Shown: piece by piece, positions 7,864-16,234 of the stretch
Position numbering within the stretch: position 1 is the stretch's first letter
Layout of the letters: each line of letters starts with the position of its first letter
Assembly: GCA_023231425.1 (NCBI GenBank)
Contig: JALNVI010000013.1
Coordinates: forward strand, 1-54,960
Direction of reading: 5' to 3'
DNA: 54,960 bases
Source: Desulforhopalus sp.
Lineage (GTDB): Bacteria > Desulfobacterota > Desulfobulbia > Desulfobulbales > Desulfocapsaceae
Notes under the pieces: generated by a model
What the model was told of the DNA's origin: nothing
Database searches by the model: none
The model's input: the letters and a program-made list of their open reading frames with translations, nothing else
Program-made: the position numbers and the translations under genes

Positions 7864-8943
7864 ATGTTTTATCATCTTCTCTATCCTCTCCACACCGATT
7901 TCAGTGGTTTCAATGTCTTTCGCTACATCACCTTCCGCTCGATGGGCGCGGCAATGACCGCTTTCCTCATTTTACTGCTGCTTGGTCCCTGGTTTATCCG
8001 GTTGATGAAATACTATCAGATTGGTCAGGTCGTGCGCGATGACGGACCGGCGACTCACCTTGTCAAGAAGGGTGTGCCGACCATGGGCGGGCTGTTGATT
8101 CTTTTCTCAATCACAGCAACCACACTGCTCTGGGCACGGCTGAACGATTCCCTCGTCTGGCTGGTTCTTTTTGTCACCCTCTTTTATGGCGGGATTGGCA
8201 GTCTGGATGATATTAAAAAGATTACAAAGGGGAACTCTATAGGACTGAGCGCACGCGGAAAGATGATTTTGCAGATCGCCGGAGCGGCAGTCGTCGGCCT
8301 CTTCATTCTCATTCATCCGGGGTTTGACGGGCATCTGAGTCTGCCTTTTCTGAAAAATCTTCATCCAGATCTCGGGGTGTTTTATGTCGTATTTGCGGCA
8401 CTGGTGATTGTTGGCGCTTCCAATGCGGTTAACCTCACTGATGGCCTCGACGGTCTCGCCGCCGGGCCTTCCATTGTTACGGCGGGTGTTTATCTTATCT
8501 TCTCCTATCTTGCCGGGAATGTTGTGCTGGCGGGATATCTGCACCTGCCATATGTAGCGGGGAGCGGGGAACTGGCCGTCTTCTGCGGGGCGATCTTTGG
8601 TGCCTGCCTTGGTTTCCTCTGGTTTAATGCCTTTCCCGCTCAGATGTTTATGGGCGATGTGGGCAGTCTGGCTCTCGGTGGAGCCTTTGGTACGGTGGCG
8701 ATTATAATCAAGCAGGAGTTCCTGCTGGTAATTGTTGGCGGCATTTTTGTTATGGAGGCGCTGTCGGTCATGATACAGGTGGGGTATTTCAAGATGACCG
8801 GTGGCAAACGAATATTTTTAATGGCACCTTTCCATCATCATTTTGAGAAAAAAGGATGGCATGAGACCAAGGTGGTGGTTCGTTTCTGGATCGTCGCCAT
8901 CATCCTCGGCCTGCTTGCAATGGCAACACTGAAACTACGATGA
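7864..8943 (+). CDS. mraY: Phospho-MurNAc-pentapeptide transferase MraY
   Basis: This integral membrane enzyme makes lipid I from UDP-MurNAc-pentapeptide and undecaprenyl phosphate. It has 359 residues with about ten hydrophobic helices. The signature segments are KKGVPTMGG (about residue 60), the Asp pair in GSLDDIKK, SNAVNLTDGLDGLA (about 180), FMGDVGSLALGG (about 260) and APFHHHFEKKGW near the C-terminus. The length is typical. It starts ATG 7864 just after the murEF stop and overlaps murD by ATGA at 8940-8943. Confidence 0.97.
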   Translation: MFYHLLYPLHTDFSGFNVFRYITFRSMGAAMTAFLILLLLGPWFIRLMKYYQIGQVVRDDGPATHLVKKGVPTMGGLLILFSITATTLLWARLNDSLVWLVLFVTLFYGGIGSLDDIKKITKGNSIGLSARGKMILQIAGAAVVGLFILIHPGFDGHLSLPFLKNLHPDLGVFYVVFAALVIVGASNAVNLTDGLDGLAAGPSIVTAGVYLIFSYLAGNVVLAGYLHLPYVAGSGELAVFCGAIFGACLGFLWFNAFPAQMFMGDVGSLALGGAFGTVAIIIKQEFLLVIVGGIFVMEALSVMIQVGYFKMTGGKRIFLMAPFHHHFEKKGWHETKVVVRFWIVAIILGLLAMATLKLR

Positions 8944-10301
8944 AAAATAATAATCCATATATTTCTCCGGAGACCACCGTTGTGGTCATGGGATGCGGGG
9001 TGACTGGCAGCGCCGCAGTAGATTACGCACTGAGCTGCGGGGCGAAGGTGCTTGTTTCGGATTCACGGGACGAGACTGCCTTTGCGGAGACCGCCGCCAT
9101 GCTCAAAGAGAAGGGGGTGGAGTGGGAGTGTGGGCACACCCTCAACTTCCTCCTGCGTGGCGGGATTGTGCTGCTCAGTCCAGGGATTGCTCCGGATAAC
9201 CCGCTGGTGCTTCTGCTGCGGGAGCGGGGCGTAAAGGTGATGGGAGAACTCGCCGTGCTCGCGCCGGTACTCAGCGGGGTGAAGGTGGTTGCGGTAACAG
9301 GCAGTAACGGCAAGACCACTGTGACCAGTCTTATTGGTGAGGTCCTGGAAAAGCTCGGTCGTTCTGTATTCGTTGGTGGCAATATCGGCGTTTCGCTTTA
9401 TGAATACTGCGCGGGCAGTGTGGATCCCTGTGAGGTTGTTGTGGTCGAGGTGTCGAGTTTTCAGCTGGAGGTTGCTGGAGAGTTTGCCCCGGACGTTGCG
9501 GTGCTTCTCAACATAACACCGGATCATCTTGACCGTCACCATGGGTTGCAGGGCTATATTGCCGCCAAGCTCAATATCCTTCGGGCCCAGAGCGCAGAGC
9601 AGGTGGCAGTGATAAACGGAGAGGATGCCAGCTGTCAGAATCTGTCGAAGGACTTTCGTGCTGAGATCCAATCCTTCGGGTACGGCCCGGACAATCAAGC
9701 CATCGTGGAGGAAGGCCAGCTTCTACTGGTGGAAGAAGAAGAACGAAAAGTTCTGTGGCTGCCTGCTGGAAGTACCGGGTTTTCCTCTGAAAATTTTGCT
9801 GCGGCGGCGCTGGCACTGCGTGCTCTCGGCGTTGAAGTTGAAACTTTGGAAAAATATTTTGCAGAATTCAAACGTCCACCACACCGCATGGAACTGGTAG
9901 CCGAGGTGGACGGTGTCGCCTGGGTGAATGACTCAAAGGCAACCAATACCGGTGCGGTTATCGGGGCATTGAGGCAGTTTGACCATCCCGTTGTCCTCAT
10001 CGCGGGGGGACGGGATAAAGGTGAGGATTATCATCAACTCTGCGAGGTGGTGAAGCAGCGGGTAAAGGCTGCTATCCTTATTGGGGAGTCGGCCGATGAC
10101 ATCGAACAGGCTCTTGTATCGTGTACTGAGGTGCACCGGGCAGCAAGCCTTGAGGAGGCAGTGTCGATTGGACGTGAACTGGCAATTACCGGCGAAACGG
10201 TTCTGCTCTCGCCGGCCTGTTCCAGTTTCGATATGTACAAGAGTTACGGCCATCGAGGTGAGGTCTTTCGCGCTGCTGTGCATGCACTGGAGGCGAAGTA
10301 A
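8940..10301 (+). CDS. murD: UDP-MurNAc-L-alanine:D-glutamate ligase MurD
   Basis: The protein has 453 residues. The N-terminal Rossmann-like region VVMGCGVTGSAA is followed by the ATP P-loop TGSNGKTTVTSL (about 120), EVSSFQLE, the NITPDHLDRH motif (about 195) and the C-terminal NDSKATNTGAV. It adds D-Glu in the cytoplasm. Its TAA (10299-10301) shares one base with the murG ATG, so the ftsW gene that sits between these two genes in most dcw clusters is absent. Confidence 0.97.
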   Translation: MKNNNPYISPETTVVVMGCGVTGSAAVDYALSCGAKVLVSDSRDETAFAETAAMLKEKGVEWECGHTLNFLLRGGIVLLSPGIAPDNPLVLLLRERGVKVMGELAVLAPVLSGVKVVAVTGSNGKTTVTSLIGEVLEKLGRSVFVGGNIGVSLYEYCAGSVDPCEVVVVEVSSFQLEVAGEFAPDVAVLLNITPDHLDRHHGLQGYIAAKLNILRAQSAEQVAVINGEDASCQNLSKDFRAEIQSFGYGPDNQAIVEEGQLLLVEEEERKVLWLPAGSTGFSSENFAAAALALRALGVEVETLEKYFAEFKRPPHRMELVAEVDGVAWVNDSKATNTGAVIGALRQFDHPVVLIAGGRDKGEDYHQLCEVVKQRVKAAILIGESADDIEQALVSCTEVHRAASLEEAVSIGRELAITGETVLLSPACSSFDMYKSYGHRGEVFRAAVHALEAK

Positions 10302-11383
10302 TGGCAATACGTCTTCTGCTTGCCGGAGGTGGCACGGGGGGACATCTTTTTCCGGCGCTGGCCATGGGTCGAGAATTCCAGCGGCAGTATCCTGATACAA
10401 AAACGATGTTCATCGGCACAAAGCGGCGGATGGATGCCGAGAGCCTTCGCTCCTCGGGTTTTGAGAGCCGGTCGATTACCAGTTTCGGTATCAAAGGGAA
10501 AAGTCCCCTGCAGCTTCTAAAGGCTTTCGTAAGCCTGCCGCAGGGATATTGGGAGGCGCTGCAGATTCTCCGGGAATTTCGTCCCGATGTGGTGTTTGCA
10601 GTTGGTGGTTATGTTACCGGGCCGGTGGGTGCTGCCGCGAAGAGCCTGGGAATTCCGATTGTCCTGCACGAACAGAATTCAGTTCCCGGTATGGCCAATC
10701 GCTATCTGAGTCATATTGCTGACCGGATCTGCCTGTCACTGACTGTCGCGGCGGGATATTTCAACGCGAAGAAAACGGTATTTACCGGTAATCCGGTGCG
10801 GGAGAATATCCTTAACCTTGCTGCTGAAGGGCGAACGACGGATGAGAAAATAATCCTCGTGCTGGGTGGCAGTCAGGGTGCACATCGGCTCAATGTTCTG
10901 GTGCCCGAGGCTCTCAGAACCCTGAAAGGGAAAGTTGATTTCAAGGTGATCCACCAGACCGGGGAAAAAGATGCGAAAGAGGTGCGTGCCTTCTGGCAGG
11001 CTGCGGGAATAGACGCAACTGTGGAACCCTTTTTTCGGGATATGGCGGAGGTATATCGCCAGGCATCTCTCGTTATTTCGCGGGCGGGAGCGACAACCCT
11101 GGCTGAACTGGCGGTGATTGGCATGCCGGCAATATTGATTCCCTATCCCACAGCAGCGGACAATCACCAGCTGAAAAACGCTGAGTACTATGTGGATGGA
11201 GGCGGGGCGATGGTTTTTGAAGAGGCTGGTCTGAGTGCGGAGATCCTCGGTTCAACAGTGCAGACACTGTTTGCGGGTGACAGACTTGGAAAGATGGGAG
11301 CGATGATGAAGAAACTTGCTGTCCCGGATGCGGCGGATCGGATTGTCAAAGAGTGTCTTAACCTTATTGGAGGACGGCAATAG
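10301..11383 (+). CDS. murG: Lipid II synthase MurG (GlcNAc transferase)
   Basis: The protein has 360 residues. The N-terminal glycine loop LLAGGGTGGHLFPALA and the motifs AVGGYVTGPVG, LHEQNSVPGMANR, TGNPVRENI, GGSQGAHRLN, ISRAGATTLAE and IPYPTAADNHQ..NA match the GT28 family. It converts lipid I to lipid II at the inner membrane face. It overlaps murD by one base and murC by one base (TAG/GTG at 11381-11385). Confidence 0.97.
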   Translation: MAIRLLLAGGGTGGHLFPALAMGREFQRQYPDTKTMFIGTKRRMDAESLRSSGFESRSITSFGIKGKSPLQLLKAFVSLPQGYWEALQILREFRPDVVFAVGGYVTGPVGAAAKSLGIPIVLHEQNSVPGMANRYLSHIADRICLSLTVAAGYFNAKKTVFTGNPVRENILNLAAEGRTTDEKIILVLGGSQGAHRLNVLVPEALRTLKGKVDFKVIHQTGEKDAKEVRAFWQAAGIDATVEPFFRDMAEVYRQASLVISRAGATTLAELAVIGMPAILIPYPTAADNHQLKNAEYYVDGGGAMVFEEAGLSAEILGSTVQTLFAGDRLGKMGAMMKKLAVPDAADRIVKECLNLIGGRQ

Positions 11384-12765
11384 TGTATCGCAAGACTCAT
11401 CACGTGCACTTCGTCGGTATCGGCGGGATCGGCATGAGCGGTATCGCTGAGCTGTTGCTTAACCTCGGATATACGGTCTCCGGCAGTGACCTTGTCAGTT
11501 CGCAGATTACCCGTCGTCTCGCTGATTTGGGTGCAAAAATAACTCAGGGGCATGTAGCAGAGGCGATGGAAGGGGCCGAGGTGGTTGTTACCTCCTCCGC
11601 TATTTCTCCGGATAATCCAGAGGTGTTGCAGGCCCGGGCGGAGAAGGTGCCGGTGATTCAGCGGGCGGAGATGCTCGCCGAGTTAATGCGGATGAAAAAG
11701 TATGGGATTGCCATTGCCGGCAGTCATGGTAAGACCTCGACTACCTCCATGACCAGCTGGCTGCTTGCCCATGCGGGGCTTGATCCGACCATTGTCATTG
11801 GCGGCAAGGTTGATGCTCTCGGCGGCAATGCGAAGCTCGGTGCCGGTGAATTTCTCGTCGCGGAGGCGGATGAGAGCGATGGCTCTTTCCTCAAGCTGTC
11901 GCCGGTGATAGAAGTGGTGACCAATATTGACCTGGAACACCTTGATTACTACCGGGACATTGATCATATCAAGCAGACTTTCTTACGTTTTATCAACAAG
12001 GTGCCGTTTTACGGCACGGCAATTGTGTGTCTTGATAATAAGAATATTGCCGATATTCTGCCGAAGATCCGCAAGCGGGTGACAACCTACGGTCTTACAC
12101 CTCAGGCAGACATTTACAGCGACCGGCAGGAGTGGCAGAACGGACGGGTAAATTTCAACGTCAAGACTGCGGCCGGAGAACTGGGAGAGATCTCCATTGC
12201 ACCTCCTGGTCTTCACAATGTCTACAATGCCCTGGCTGCGGTGGGGGTTGGTCTCGAACTGGAGATTGATTTCGAACGCATCCGCCAGGGGCTTAACAGC
12301 TACAGTGGTGTTCAGCGGCGCATGCAGGAAAAGGGCGTGGTTGCCGGAATCACCGTGCTGGACGACTACGGGCACCATCCCACGGAGATTATTGCTACCC
12401 TCACGGCTATTCACAAGGCCTGGCCGGAGAAACGGCTGGTGGTCCTCTTTCAGCCTCATCGCTACAGTCGGACGAAGGCGTTGATGAAGGAGTTTCAGGT
12501 CTGTTTTCACCTTGCTGAACTGTTGGTCCTCACTGATATCTACGCCGCCTCAGAGAAGCCGATAGAGGGCGTAACCAGTGAAGCTTTCGTCGACGCACTG
12601 CGTAGTCACGGTCAGCGTAACGTCTTTTATCTGGGTGGAGTTGATACCCTTGCCGAGCGCCTGCGTCCTGAACTGAGGGCGGGGGATCTGGTCCTTACTC
12701 TTGGTGCGGGAAATATTGTTCGCGCAGGGGAGCAGCTGCTGGAAATGCTGAAGGGGGAAGAGTGA
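11383..12765 (+). CDS. murC: UDP-MurNAc:L-alanine ligase MurC
   Basis: The protein has 460 residues. HFVGIGGIGMSGIAELL opens the N-terminal domain. The ATP-binding segment AGSHGKTSTTSM (about 113), EADESDGSF, NIDLEHLDYY and DDYGHHPTEI follow in order. It adds the first amino acid of the stem peptide. The start is GTG 11383, overlapping the murG stop. The stop overlaps the next start by GTGA at 12762-12765. Confidence 0.97.
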   Translation: MYRKTHHVHFVGIGGIGMSGIAELLLNLGYTVSGSDLVSSQITRRLADLGAKITQGHVAEAMEGAEVVVTSSAISPDNPEVLQARAEKVPVIQRAEMLAELMRMKKYGIAIAGSHGKTSTTSMTSWLLAHAGLDPTIVIGGKVDALGGNAKLGAGEFLVAEADESDGSFLKLSPVIEVVTNIDLEHLDYYRDIDHIKQTFLRFINKVPFYGTAIVCLDNKNIADILPKIRKRVTTYGLTPQADIYSDRQEWQNGRVNFNVKTAAGELGEISIAPPGLHNVYNALAAVGVGLELEIDFERIRQGLNSYSGVQRRMQEKGVVAGITVLDDYGHHPTEIIATLTAIHKAWPEKRLVVLFQPHRYSRTKALMKEFQVCFHLAELLVLTDIYAASEKPIEGVTSEAFVDALRSHGQRNVFYLGGVDTLAERLRPELRAGDLVLTLGAGNIVRAGEQLLEMLKGEE

Positions 12766-13718
12766 GATTTGATGACGCCATGAAAGAACGCCTGCAGCTG
12801 GGGCTCAAGGCCGAGGTGTATTATGATATCCCTCTGCGGGAGTGGACCAGTTTCCGTATCGGTGGGCCTGCTGCAGCGATTGCCACGGTGGAAGATCGTG
12901 CTGATGTGATCTGGCTGCTTAATTTCTGTGCGGAGGAAAATCTGCCGTGGTGCTGGATCGGCAGAGGTTCCAATATGCTGGTAGCCGACGAGGGATTTCC
13001 CGGGATCATATTTTCGTCTGGCAAGGTTTTTGAAAAGGCTGCTTTTCTGACAAATTCCACAGGCCACGGGGGGAGTAAAAAGTTGCTTTCCGCAGGAGCC
13101 GGGATTTCTTTGGCAAGACTCTCTCTCTTTTGCTCGGAGAACGGAGCTTCTGGTCTGGAATTTGTTTCGGGCATCCCCGGAAGCCTGGGTGGAGCAGTCG
13201 TGATGAATGCCGGTGCCTTTGGCGGTGAGATGGCCGGAGTTGTGAGCCGGGTGGAGTTGATCTCTCGCAAAGGGATATTCTTTGCAGAGGGCAGCCAGCT
13301 CGATTTTGACTACCGGACATGGCCCTGGTATCAAGGTTTCGCTAATGAAGCGGTGGTCGTTGGGGTAGAGATGACGCTGACGGCAAAGGATCCTGAGACA
13401 GTACGGGAGCGTTGCCGGGAGTTAGTCGCCCTGCGCAGGGGAGCACAAAAAGTTTCTGATCCCGGTGCCGGTTCTTTCTTTAAGAATCCGCCGCAGAAGA
13501 GTGCGGGACGGCTGATTGATTCCTGTGGGCTCAAAGGTCTGCGTATCGGAGATGCGATGGTGGCGAAGGAGCATGCCAATTTCCTGGTTAATGTTGGCAA
13601 TGCAAGTGCTGCCGATATGATCAAGCTGATGAAAATTGTACAGGAAAAGGTCTTTGCGGAACTGGGAGTTCGACTTGAGCCGGAAGTGCGTATCATTGGA
13701 GGAGGGTGTGAACTATGA
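12762..13718 (+). CDS. murB: UDP-N-acetylenolpyruvoylglucosamine reductase MurB
   Basis: This FAD enzyme reduces UDP-GlcNAc-enolpyruvate to UDP-MurNAc. It has 318 residues, the short type II form. WTSFRIGGPAA, the FAD-binding GRGSNMLVAD, SGIPGSLGGAVVMNAGAFGGE and DPGAGSFFKNP (with the catalytic Ser) are visible. It ends in a family-like VGVRLEPEVRIIG (reads LGVRLEPEVRIIG). The coupled start is GTG 12762. ATG 12771 and 12780 are in-frame alternatives. The stop overlaps the ftsQ start by ATGA. Confidence 0.95.
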   Translation: MRFDDAMKERLQLGLKAEVYYDIPLREWTSFRIGGPAAAIATVEDRADVIWLLNFCAEENLPWCWIGRGSNMLVADEGFPGIIFSSGKVFEKAAFLTNSTGHGGSKKLLSAGAGISLARLSLFCSENGASGLEFVSGIPGSLGGAVVMNAGAFGGEMAGVVSRVELISRKGIFFAEGSQLDFDYRTWPWYQGFANEAVVVGVEMTLTAKDPETVRERCRELVALRRGAQKVSDPGAGSFFKNPPQKSAGRLIDSCGLKGLRIGDAMVAKEHANFLVNVGNASAADMIKLMKIVQEKVFAELGVRLEPEVRIIGGGCEL

Positions 13719-14764
13719 TCCGCCGAAAAAAAATATCACTGCTGAAATCGATTCTGCTCCGCAGGAAGGGAAAAGGATTGCTGCGTTACGGGGATGTGAA
13801 GGTTCGTCGACCGGTGGCCTCAACGCAGACAGGTGTTGCCCGACAGAGTCGGGGGCGAAAGACCTGTGATCTTCTGCTCAGGGCTTTTTCCGGGCGTCAA
13901 CGGAGTAAGAAAGAGATCAATCACGGCTTCAGGTCTGGGCGGATGGCGGTTACCCGGCATTCGAATTATCGTCTGCGTCTTGCTGGAATGGCGCTGGTTG
14001 GTGTGTGTGCGATATCCCTGGGAGGCTGGGGGGCGACGGCGCTTTATGACAAGGGACGGGGGGTAATATCCCGGCTGCTGGTGATTGAGGATGTGGATAT
14101 AAAAGGGGCATATGTTGTGCCGCGCAGCAGGGTTCTGGAAGCACTGCAGGTGATTCGTCACAGAACCGGCATGTTTGATGTCGATATTGCTCAGCTCGAA
14201 ACGAGACTCGAGGCGCTGCCCTGGGTGCGTCGGGCAGAGGTCTCGCGGGACTATCCCTCTACTTTGTCGGTAAAACTGCAGGAGGAGAGTGCTGTGGCTC
14301 TGCTCCTTAAAAAGAATGGTGGAGAAAAAGGGCTGTTCTATATAAATCATTACGGGAAGGATTTTCAGCCGGTGGCTGTGGGCGGCAGGATTGATTACCC
14401 CGTGATTACCGGGTTGAATTTGGTACATGATAAGAAGGTCCGCCAGAAAAGCTGGGGGGATGTAATGGCTTTTCTCGAAAAGCTGGGGCAGAATAATCCG
14501 CACCTGCCGGCTCATTCTCTCTCTGAAATTCATATCACTGAAGATGGCAGGATTGTACTCTACCTGGTAGAATATCCGTTTCCCATTTATTTCGGTCACG
14601 GCGATGTAAACCGCAAGTACGCCCGCCTGATCAAGGTGCTCAAGCCTTTGTATGAGTTGGAGAATGGACAGAAGCAGATAGAAGAAATAGAATATATTCA
14701 GATGGAATATCTGGAAGATAAAATTCTTGTGACAACACTCGACTCAAAACAGGCTGGAAGATAA
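13715..14764 (+). CDS. ftsQ: Cell division protein FtsQ (POTRA)
   Basis: The protein has 349 residues. An unusually long, very basic cytoplasmic N-terminus (about 85 residues, many Arg/Lys) precedes one transmembrane helix (about 88-108). A POTRA domain (IEDVDIKGAYVVPRSRVLEAL to the RDYPSTLSVKLQE segment) and a beta-rich C-terminal domain follow. FtsQ links FtsB/FtsL and downstream division proteins. The N-terminal extension is longer than in most homologues. An internal start is possible: ATG 13943 begins MAVTRHSNYRLRLAGMALVG, but the ATGA overlap with murB supports the long form. Confidence 0.9.
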   Translation: MIRRKKISLLKSILLRRKGKGLLRYGDVKVRRPVASTQTGVARQSRGRKTCDLLLRAFSGRQRSKKEINHGFRSGRMAVTRHSNYRLRLAGMALVGVCAISLGGWGATALYDKGRGVISRLLVIEDVDIKGAYVVPRSRVLEALQVIRHRTGMFDVDIAQLETRLEALPWVRRAEVSRDYPSTLSVKLQEESAVALLLKKNGGEKGLFYINHYGKDFQPVAVGGRIDYPVITGLNLVHDKKVRQKSWGDVMAFLEKLGQNNPHLPAHSLSEIHITEDGRIVLYLVEYPFPIYFGHGDVNRKYARLIKVLKPLYELENGQKQIEEIEYIQMEYLEDKILVTTLDSKQAGR

Positions 14765-16101
14765 TGTCTAACGATCTGGAAATCAGTATTAACGGAGACT
14801 CGCCCAGCAACCCGGGCAAAGGGAATCAACCTGAGAAAGACGATAACGTGAAGAGCGTTCCGATTGAGGTGGAACACTCCGACGATGATGCACAGGAGTA
14901 TGGTGACCTTGTGGTTGGCCTCGATATCGGCAGCACCAAAATTTGCTGCGTTGTCGGAGAGTTTCATGGCGAAGAAATTGAAGTTCTTGGCGTTGGAATT
15001 GCCCCCTCTCACGGTTTGCGCAAGGGTATTGTCGTCAATATCGAATCGACTGTCGAGTCTATCCGCGAGGCGGTTCGTATTGCCGAGGAAGATTCCGGGT
15101 ATGAACTGAACGGAATTGAGGTTTATGTCGGTATCGCCGGCAACCATATTCGCGGCTTCAACAGTCCGGGGATAATTGGGGTTAACCGCGAGATTCGTCC
15201 TTCAGATATGATTGCGGTTATTGATGCAGCCAAAATGGTGAAAATTCCGGAAAATCAACAGATTCTCCACGTCCTTCCCCAGGAATTCATGGTGGATGAG
15301 CAGGTGGGCATTCAGAATCCCGTGGGAATGACGGGGGTGCGCCTTGCCACGAACGTTCATATCGTTACGGCGGATGTCGCGGCTGTGCACAATCTTGTTA
15401 CCTGCTGTCGACAGGCAGGACTGGAGGTTGCGGAACTGGTGCTGGAGTCCATAGCCTCCTCAAGTGCGGTGGTGAGCAGCGATGAGATGGAGATGGGGGT
15501 TGCACTGATTGATATCGGTGGGGGGACCACCGATCTCGCTGTGCTTAAAGGTGGCAGCATTCGTCACACCGCTCAGGTGAGCCTGGGTGGCTGCAATCTG
15601 ACCAGCGACATAGCTGTTTGTCTGCACACTCCCATTCAGGATGCGGAAAATCTTAAAGAATTGTATGGCGGTGCTATTTCCTCAGTGGTGAAACCTTCCC
15701 ATGTGGTTCCGGTGCCGATGGTTGGTGAGCAGGACCCGAAACAGGTTACGCAGAAGATGCTGGTAGAAATTCTTGAGGCAAGAGCCAAAGAGATCCTTGA
15801 TATTATGAAAAATGAGCTTGAGGAATCAGGTTACCAGCAGAAAATCAACGGCGGCATTATCCTGACGGGAGGTACGGCGTTGTTGCATAATATTGACAGG
15901 CTGGCAGAGCAGATTTACTCGCTGCCGGTGCGTATCGGCGTACCTGTCGGCCTGACGGGAAGGAGCGAAATGCTCAACGATCCGCGATGTACCACGGCAG
16001 CAGGACTGCTGATCTATGCAAAAAAAAGACGGAATGAGGTTGCGCGGCCGGAAGGAGGGCTGTTTGAACGAATTAAAGAGTGGTTCCGTAGTATTCTTTG
16101 A
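14764..16101 (+). CDS. ftsA: Cell division protein FtsA
   Basis: This actin-fold protein anchors FtsZ to the membrane. It has 445 residues. An acidic N-terminal extension of about 45 residues precedes VVGLDIGSTKICCVVGE. The 1C subdomain region (LRKGIVVNIESTVESIREAV), LIDIGGGTTDLAVLKGG (phosphate loop) and GGIILTGGTALLHNID follow. The C-terminus LFERIKEWFRSIL is the amphipathic membrane-targeting helix. The start overlaps the ftsQ TAA by one base. Confidence 0.96.
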   Translation: MSNDLEISINGDSPSNPGKGNQPEKDDNVKSVPIEVEHSDDDAQEYGDLVVGLDIGSTKICCVVGEFHGEEIEVLGVGIAPSHGLRKGIVVNIESTVESIREAVRIAEEDSGYELNGIEVYVGIAGNHIRGFNSPGIIGVNREIRPSDMIAVIDAAKMVKIPENQQILHVLPQEFMVDEQVGIQNPVGMTGVRLATNVHIVTADVAAVHNLVTCCRQAGLEVAELVLESIASSSAVVSSDEMEMGVALIDIGGGTTDLAVLKGGSIRHTAQVSLGGCNLTSDIAVCLHTPIQDAENLKELYGGAISSVVKPSHVVPVPMVGEQDPKQVTQKMLVEILEARAKEILDIMKNELEESGYQQKINGGIILTGGTALLHNIDRLAEQIYSLPVRIGVPVGLTGRSEMLNDPRCTTAAGLLIYAKKRRNEVARPEGGLFERIKEWFRSIL

Positions 16102-16133
16102 CAGTGTTTCTTCTTTCAGCAACTGTACGCAAA

Positions 16134-16142
16134 TGATATAAT
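16134..16142 (+). promoter_or_regulatory. Candidate ftsZ promoter (extended -10)
   Basis: TGATATAAT in the 133-base ftsA-ftsZ gap is a consensus extended -10 element (TGnTATAAT). It lies about 92 bases ahead of the ftsZ start. TTGACA is present at 16098-16103 but is 33 bases away, too far to pair normally. A separate ftsZ promoter at this place is common. Confidence 0.5.
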
Positions 16143-16234
16143 TAGAAAAAAAGATAGTAAAAAATGTCCGATGAAGCATTCTTCGCCTCCGGCATGGGGG
16201 TGGCGTGCGGGGGAATAATACCAGGGGGAAATAT

